From: Actinosomnolentus pattersoniae (SeqCode)
GTDB lineage: Bacteria > Actinomycetota > UBA4738
Reading direction: 5' to 3'
Assembly: GCA_013817655.1 (NCBI GenBank)
Contig: JACDCJ010000039.1
Span: 1,552 to 11,791, forward strand
DNA: 10,240 nucleotides
This document shows, piece after piece, positions 6,262 through 10,240 of this stretch (the stretch's first letter is position 1; every line of letters begins with the position of its first letter). The position numbers and the translations under genes were made by a program. The notes under the pieces were generated by a model, which had not been told where the DNA came from, did no database searches, and saw only the letters and a program-made list of their open reading frames with translations.

Positions 6262-7035
6262 ATGACTGCTTCCCTGGACGAGTGTTGGCTCAAGATCACT
6301 CGGGCTGAGTCCCACTTCGACATTGTGAAGTCGGCCATTCACGGCTTTCTCCAGCCGAACCCGGAACGCATTGCTGGACAACTCGATGCTGAATCCGGTG
6401 AGGAGGTGTACTACACGAGGCGGTATCCCGGAACGCGGCGGGAATGGAGCATTATCATCGGCGACGCCCTCCAGAACTGGCGGAACGCACTCGACTACAT
6501 AGTGTGCGGACTCGTCCGAATGAACGGCGAGGAACCCTCGTCGAGCAATGCCTTTCCTATCGTTGATCGGGAATCTGACTACCCGGCCCAAAGTAAACAG
6601 CGGATTGCGCGCGTGTACCCTGGATCGGAGGCAGTCGTCGAGGGACTGCAGGCGTTTAATCGAGGGAACGCTCCCGAAGACGACCCTCTGTGTCGACTCC
6701 GCGATATGAATAACTGGGACAAGCACAAAGCCCTCCACACTACGACTCATGTTGTCCAACTGGAAAGCGCCTGGCCAGTGCGCATGAGCGAAGATCCCAG
6801 TGCGGGGAAGTTCGTCTCGGGCGCGTTTGAACGAGAAAGACCACTCGCTCGGATTCCAGCTGATCGCGAACTCGGGCAAGCCTACGCGGAGATGGTATTC
6901 GACGCGACCTTCGACATAGCGTTTGAGGGAGGACCACCCCTCACAGAAGGCTTGGAGGTCATCGAGACGCTCCAACAGATTGGTGACTTCGTGAGGTTCG
7001 AGACGCTCCCACGTTTCGCTCAGTTCTTTGCATAG
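6262..7035 (+). CDS. Conserved protein of unknown function
   Basis: From ATG 6262 the product has 257 residues and is soluble. The block REWSIIIGDALQNWRNALDY (about residues 68-87) followed by IVCGLVRMNG resembles a widespread hypothetical family with a GDxLHNLRSALDHLxW-like core, and the segment LCRLRDMNNWDKHKALH (about 148-164) matches its second conserved block (L-x-x-L-N-N-x-D-K-H-x-x-L-H). No biochemical role is known to me. The conserved Asp, His, Asn and Lys residues may form a binding or catalytic site. The frame stays open upstream to 5968, but that part is antisense to the small gene and overlaps the transposase remnant, so ATG 6262 is chosen; it has no clear Shine-Dalgarno. Local GC is low (50% at 6541-6600), marking it as probably acquired. 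A hairpin at 7042-7076 follows the stop. Confidence 0.78.
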   Translation: MTASLDECWLKITRAESHFDIVKSAIHGFLQPNPERIAGQLDAESGEEVYYTRRYPGTRREWSIIIGDALQNWRNALDYIVCGLVRMNGEEPSSSNAFPIVDRESDYPAQSKQRIARVYPGSEAVVEGLQAFNRGNAPEDDPLCRLRDMNNWDKHKALHTTTHVVQLESAWPVRMSEDPSAGKFVSGAFERERPLARIPADRELGQAYAEMVFDATFDIAFEGGPPLTEGLEVIETLQQIGDFVRFETLPRFAQFFA

Positions 7036-7041
7036 TCGGAA

Positions 7042-7076
7042 TGGGGTAGGCAGTGAGGCTCTGCAACCTAGCCCCA
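7042..7076 (+). terminator. Probable terminator hairpin after the unknown-function gene
   Basis: TGGGGTAGG pairs with CCTAGCCCCA (one bulged base), and an inner GCAG/CTGC pair extends the stem. It starts seven bases after the TAG at 7035. There is no T-run after the stem, which is common for hairpin terminators in high-GC bacteria but weakens the call. Confidence 0.45.
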
Positions 7077-7078
7077 CC

Positions 7079-7106
7079 CTCCTAGACGATCTTGTATCAC
7101 TAGGAG
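7079..7106. repeat. Inverted repeat CTCCTAG/CTAGGAG
   Basis: A perfect 7-base inverted repeat with a 14-base spacer immediately follows the terminator-like hairpin. It could be a second terminator arm in tandem or an operator. It lies about 145 bases ahead of the csoR promoter region. The rest of 7107-7210 shows no gene or clear element. Confidence 0.4.
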
Positions 7107-7210
7107 AACTGACAGGGACTCTAAGGCTCTGAGCTGGGCCTCTGAAGGTGTCTCTCCTACTTCCGAACGCCGAGCCATTCAGCGATCGCTTGCACCTGCA
7201 CTTCCACTTC

Positions 7211-7242
7211 TTGGGTGATAGCATACCCCCCCATGGTATATT
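7211..7242 (+). promoter_or_regulatory. Putative csoR-copA promoter
   Basis: A TATATT box at 7237-7242 predicts a transcription start near 7249. TTGGGT at 7211-7216 is a possible -35, with a long 20-base spacer. The -10 overlaps the right arm of the CsoR-like operator, so repressor binding would block polymerase. Confidence 0.5.
7223..7239. promoter_or_regulatory. CsoR-like copper operator
   Basis: ATACCCCCCCATGGTAT is an inverted repeat ATACC...GGTAT around a C-rich centre, close to the TACCCC-n-GGGGTA type of operator known for CsoR repressors. It lies just ahead of csoR and overlaps the putative -10 box. Auto-repression relieved by Cu(I) is expected. Confidence 0.65.
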
Positions 7243-7282
7243 GGGCGAGCAAATGGACGCGGGTTCGACCAGGGAGGGCGTG

Positions 7283-7561
7283 GTGTACGGATACGCGATG
7301 AAGAAGGGGGATCTCCTCACAAGGCTCCGCCGCATCGAGGGCCAGGTCCGGGGCATCCAGCGGATGGTCGAAGAGGACCAATACTGCATCGACATCCTCA
7401 CGCAGCTCAACTCCGTGACCGCCGCGGTCAAGGCCGTCGGTCTCGGCATGCTGGACGACCACGTCCGCCACTGCGTCCGCGAGAGCATCGAGAGCGGAGC
7501 CGGGGCCGACGAGAAGGTCCAGGAGCTCGTCGCCGCCGTAGCCAGGTTCGCCGGGAAGTAG
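7283..7561 (+). CDS. csoR: CsoR copper-sensing transcriptional repressor
   Basis: From GTG 7283 the product has 92 residues of the CsoR/RcnR (DUF156) family, an all-helical DNA-binding repressor. The core RLRRIEGQVRGIQRMVEEDQ is diagnostic. The Cu(I) ligands are present as Cys35 (QYCIDIL), His60 and Cys64 (DDHVRHCV), equivalent to Cys36/His61/Cys65 of Mycobacterium tuberculosis CsoR. Tyr34 next to the first Cys is also conserved. Without copper it should bind the operator at 7223-7239; Cu(I) binding releases it and switches on csoR, copA and the second ATPase. GTG 7283 is chosen for the AGGGAGG Shine-Dalgarno at 7271-7277 and because the family begins just before the GY pair. ATG 7253 would add ten residues, lacks a good Shine-Dalgarno and would leave only about four bases of leader. 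Confidence 0.95.
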   Translation: MYGYAMKKGDLLTRLRRIEGQVRGIQRMVEEDQYCIDILTQLNSVTAAVKAVGLGMLDDHVRHCVRESIESGAGADEKVQELVAAVARFAGK

Positions 7562-7568
7562 GCGACGC

Positions 7569-9740
7569 ATGGCGACCAAGGCAAGGGAAGAGACGGACCG
7601 TCGGGAGCTCCACCTCGACGTGACGGGGATGACATGCGGGTCGTGCGCGGCCCGGGTTGAGCGAACACTTAAGGGGCAGCCGGGCGTTCTCCAGGCGAAC
7701 GTCAACCTCGCGACGGCCGAGGCGACCGTTCGGCTGGGGGAGGAGGGCGCGTCCTTCGAGGTGCTTCGCGAGGCGGTGAGGCGCCGCGGATACGACATCG
7801 AGCCGCACCGCGACCGGCGCGAGGACGATGCCCAGCACGTGGAGGAGCGAGGCTGGCTGCGCCGGGTTGCATTGGCGTGGCCGCTCGCGCTCGCCGTCAT
7901 GGTCGCCTCGATGTTCTGGATGGATGAGGAGTGGGCGCGGTGGACCGCGTTCGCGCTTGCGACCCCGGTCCAGTTCGTAGCGGGGTGGCCGTTCCTTCGT
8001 GCGGCGGCGGCGCGGGCCCGCCACCTCGCAGCGAACATGGACACCCTCATCGCGCTCGGGACCGGCGCCGCCTATACCTACTCGCTCTGGGCGCTGTTCG
8101 CGGGCGAGGAGCTGTACTTCGACACGGCTGCCCTGATCCTTGCCTTCCTCCTTCTCGGGAAGTACGTCGAGGCACGAACGCGGGGTCGAGCATCGGAGGC
8201 GATCCGCACGCTGCTGGAGCTGGGGGCGAGGGAGGCCCATGTCGTCCGCGATGGGCGGGAGTTCCTGATGCTTGTGGACCAGGTGAAGGTGGGCGACCTG
8301 GTGCGAGTGCGTCCCGGCGAGAAGATCCCCACCGATGGGGTGGTCGTGGACGGGTCTTCGGCCGTCGACGAGTCGATGTTGACGGGGGAGTCCGTCCCTG
8401 TCGAGAAGCGTCAGGGTGAGGAGGTCACCGGGGCAACCCTGAACGTGGACGGCGTGCTGCTGGTTCGGGCCACCCGTGTCGGAAGCGAGACGGCACTGGC
8501 CCAGATCGTCCGTCTGGTCGGGGAGGCACAGGGGAGCAAGGCGCCGATCCAGCGAATGGCGGATCGGGTAGCGGGGATCTTCGTGCCCGTCGTCATCGGA
8601 ATCGCCGCGGCCACGGCGGCGGCCTGGTTCGTCGCCACGGGCGACGTCCGGGACAGCCTGGTCCCCGCGGTGGCCGTGCTCATCATCGCCTGCCCGTGCG
8701 CCATGGGGCTCGCCACGCCCGCGGCAATCATGGTCGGCACGGGCCGGGGCGCACAGCTCGGGGTCCTCATTCGTGGCGGGGAGGTCCTCGAGCGTTCGCG
8801 ACGGATCGACGTGGTCGTCTTCGACAAGACCGGCACGCTGACCGAGGGCAGGATGCGGTTGCAGAAGATCGTGGGACATCCGGACACGCTCGCTCGAGCG
8901 GCGGCGGTCGAGGCGGGAAGCGAACACCCAATCGCAAGGGCGGTCATTGATGCCGCCCTGGAGCGAGGGATCGAGGGCGTTCCCGCGACCGGATTCCGCT
9001 CGATGCCGGGGCTGGGGCTTCGCGCCGACGTCGACGGACGGGAAGTCCTGGTGGGCCGCCGGCGGTTCCTCGAGGACCGCGACTACGTGGTGCCGCCCTG
9101 GCTCGATCGCGAGGCAGAGGAGATCGAGGCCCGGGGGATCACGGCCTTCTGGACCGGATGGGACGGAGAGGCAAGGGGCCTCCTAGCCGTTGCCGACGTC
9201 TTGAAGCCGGGGGCACGCGAGAGCGTCGACGCGTTGCGGGCGCTCGGCGTCGAGATCGCGATGATCACCGGGGACAACCGCGCCACGGCGGAGGCCATCG
9301 CCGCGAGCGCTGGGATCGAGGTCGTGCTCGCGGAGGTGTTGCCCGAGGACAAGGTCGAGGAGATTCGCCGTCTTCAGTCCGCCGGGAAGGTGGTCGCCAT
9401 GGTGGGCGACGGCGTCAACGACGCCCCGGCGCTCGCCCAGGCCGACCTCGGGATCGCCATCGGGACCGGCACCGACGTCGCGATCGAGGCCTCGGACATC
9501 ACCCTTCTCCGTGAAGACTTGAAGGGCGTGGAGACGGCGATCCGTTTGTCCCGCCAGACCTACCGGACGATCGTGCAGAACCTGTTCTGGGCGTTCGCGT
9601 ACAACGTCGTCGCCATACCCCTGGCCGTTCTGGGGTTGCTCAACCCGGTGATCGCGGGGGCCGCCATGGCGTTCTCCTCGGTCTCCGTCGTCGGCAACTC
9701 CCTTCGGCTCCGGCGGTTCGGTTCAGCCTCGAGACGATGA
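7569..9740 (+). CDS. copA: CopA, Cu(I)-exporting P1B-type ATPase
   Basis: The product has 723 residues, a normal length for a one-HMA copper ATPase. The N-terminal HMA domain (about 13-80) has the Cu(I)-binding GMTCGSCAARV with Cys23 and Cys26. Eight membrane helices are expected. The actuator domain has TGES at 272-275. TM6 carries the transport motif CPC at 375-377. The phosphorylated Asp419 is in DKTGTLTEG, the nucleotide-binding domain has His453-Pro454 (SEHPIAR), and the hinge has TGDN 567-570 and GDGVND 613-618. Tyr678-Asn679 in TM7 and Met700-Ser703-Ser704 in TM8 complete the Cu(I) site of the P1B-1 subgroup. ATP hydrolysis drives Cu(I) from the cytoplasm outward. It starts 7 bases after csoR and its stop overlaps the next ATPase (ATGA at 9737-9740), so the three genes form one operon. 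No defect is visible. Confidence 0.97.
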   Translation: MATKAREETDRRELHLDVTGMTCGSCAARVERTLKGQPGVLQANVNLATAEATVRLGEEGASFEVLREAVRRRGYDIEPHRDRREDDAQHVEERGWLRRVALAWPLALAVMVASMFWMDEEWARWTAFALATPVQFVAGWPFLRAAAARARHLAANMDTLIALGTGAAYTYSLWALFAGEELYFDTAALILAFLLLGKYVEARTRGRASEAIRTLLELGAREAHVVRDGREFLMLVDQVKVGDLVRVRPGEKIPTDGVVVDGSSAVDESMLTGESVPVEKRQGEEVTGATLNVDGVLLVRATRVGSETALAQIVRLVGEAQGSKAPIQRMADRVAGIFVPVVIGIAAATAAAWFVATGDVRDSLVPAVAVLIIACPCAMGLATPAAIMVGTGRGAQLGVLIRGGEVLERSRRIDVVVFDKTGTLTEGRMRLQKIVGHPDTLARAAAVEAGSEHPIARAVIDAALERGIEGVPATGFRSMPGLGLRADVDGREVLVGRRRFLEDRDYVVPPWLDREAEEIEARGITAFWTGWDGEARGLLAVADVLKPGARESVDALRALGVEIAMITGDNRATAEAIAASAGIEVVLAEVLPEDKVEEIRRLQSAGKVVAMVGDGVNDAPALAQADLGIAIGTGTDVAIEASDITLLREDLKGVETAIRLSRQTYRTIVQNLFWAFAYNVVAIPLAVLGLLNPVIAGAAMAFSSVSVVGNSLRLRRFGSASRR

Positions 9741-10240
9741 CCAACCGCCTGGACGAGGGTACTCGAGATGGCGAAACCAACCGCCATCGCCACGGCGGGC
9801 ACGAGCCACGCGGGAAGCTGGCCACGGTCGTTCTGCACACAGGGGGCCTGAACTGGGCGTCGGAGAAGGCCGTCGTCGAGAGCGTGCTGAGGCGAAGGCC
9901 CGGGGTGGGATCGGTCGATGCCAACCCCGTGTCGCAGACGGCGACCCTGACCTTCGATACCACAAGGACATCCGTAGCCGAGCTGAGACGGTGGGTCGAG
10001 GAGTGCGGGCTACATTGCGCGGGTCAGTCCGTTCCCACCCACGTCTGCGACGCGATGAGCGAGCCCTCCGAGCACGGGAGCCACGCCATGCGCACCGAGC
10101 GCGCCGAGCGGGAAGGGGTAGCCGAGGAGGGGATTCCGTCTCCCCACGAGGCGATGGGCCACGGCGGCCACGCCGGCATGTCGATGGAGGGAATGGTCCG
10201 CGACATGCGGAACCGGTTCCTCGAGGCAGCACTGCTATCC
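9737..10240 (+). CDS. Second heavy-metal P1B-type ATPase, N-terminal part (cut by window edge)
   Basis: ATG 9737 overlaps the copA stop (ATGA), so translation is probably coupled. The 168 visible residues run off the right edge without a stop. Residues about 27-95 look like an HMA fold, but the metal-binding CxxC is replaced by NWAS at 39-42 (HTGGLNWASEKAVVESV). A separate cluster follows: Cys90, His93, Cys94, His102, Cys104 (EECGLHCAGQSVPTHVC). His/Met-rich sequence comes next (HGSHAM, then MGHGGHAGMSMEGM at about 140-153). MVRDMRNRFLEAALLS is the typical approach to the first membrane helix of CopB-like heavy-metal ATPases, in which a His-rich N-terminus is common. The membrane, CPx and phosphorylation motifs lie outside the window, so metal specificity (Cu(I), Cu(II) or other) is open. 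The copper operon context favours copper. Confidence 0.9.
   Translation, partial: MTNRLDEGTRDGETNRHRHGGHEPRGKLATVVLHTGGLNWASEKAVVESVLRRRPGVGSVDANPVSQTATLTFDTTRTSVAELRRWVEECGLHCAGQSVPTHVCDAMSEPSEHGSHAMRTERAEREGVAEEGIPSPHEAMGHGGHAGMSMEGMVRDMRNRFLEAALLS

Noticed and set aside
7259..7275. GGGTTCGACCAGGG resembling a tRNA T-arm
   Set aside because: No acceptor, D-arm or anticodon stem can be drawn around it, and it overlaps the leader of csoR.
6061..7668. Long minus-strand open frame of 535 codons
   Set aside because: It runs antisense to csoR and the unknown-function gene, both of which have recognisable family motifs on the plus strand. Only its last 59 codons, with their own Shine-Dalgarno, are kept as a gene.
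7428..8927. Minus-strand open frame of 499 codons antisense to copA
   Set aside because: Shadow of the high-GC copA codon pattern; arginine/proline-rich translation without any domain.
1..10240. CRISPR array, rRNA, or complete insertion sequence
   Set aside because: No regularly spaced repeats, rRNA-like conserved stretches or paired terminal repeats around an intact transposase were seen.

Overview
The window is high-GC DNA with frequent GTG starts and at least two genes that look leaderless (a TANNNT-type -10 box directly ahead of the start codon). The CsoR-type copper operon also suits an actinobacterium or a similar high-GC Gram-positive lineage. The genus cannot be read from the sequence. 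No rRNA, tRNA or CRISPR array was found.

Positions 1-3273 look like ordinary chromosomal backbone. An MFS transporter (minus strand, cut by the left edge) lies 57 bases downstream of a secreted or lipid-anchored M28 zinc aminopeptidase (minus strand). Divergent from the peptidase across a 145-base gap is an EamA/DMT-family permease (plus strand). Both divergent genes have a -10-like box almost abutting the GTG start.

Positions 3274-7078 look like an accessory island. Composition is lower in GC in places (hand count about 50% at 6541-6600, against 75% at 8641-8700). It holds a small secreted RTX-type calcium-binding protein whose translation start is duplicated by a perfect 27-base tandem repeat. 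Next come a roughly 500-residue right-handed beta-helix-like protein with a phage-tail-like insert and no signal peptide, a decayed IS1595/ISXO2-type transposase tail, a small basic 59-residue protein on the minus strand, and a conserved protein of unknown function. Two hairpins near 7042-7106 mark the right side.

Positions 7079-10240 carry a copper-resistance operon, csoR - copA - second P1B-type ATPase. A CsoR-like operator overlaps the putative -10 box. csoR and copA are 7 bases apart. copA and the second ATPase overlap by ATGA. CsoR should release the operator on binding Cu(I), so the two ATPases are induced together to export copper. The second ATPase (cut by the right edge) has an HMA-like N-terminal domain that has lost its CxxC and carries a different Cys/His cluster plus a His/Met-rich stretch.

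The most unusual items are the duplicated start of the RTX gene, the beta-helix protein with an inverted repeat and overlapping mini-ORF at its start, the head-to-head small gene at 6061-6240, and the CxxC-less HMA domain of the second ATPase.
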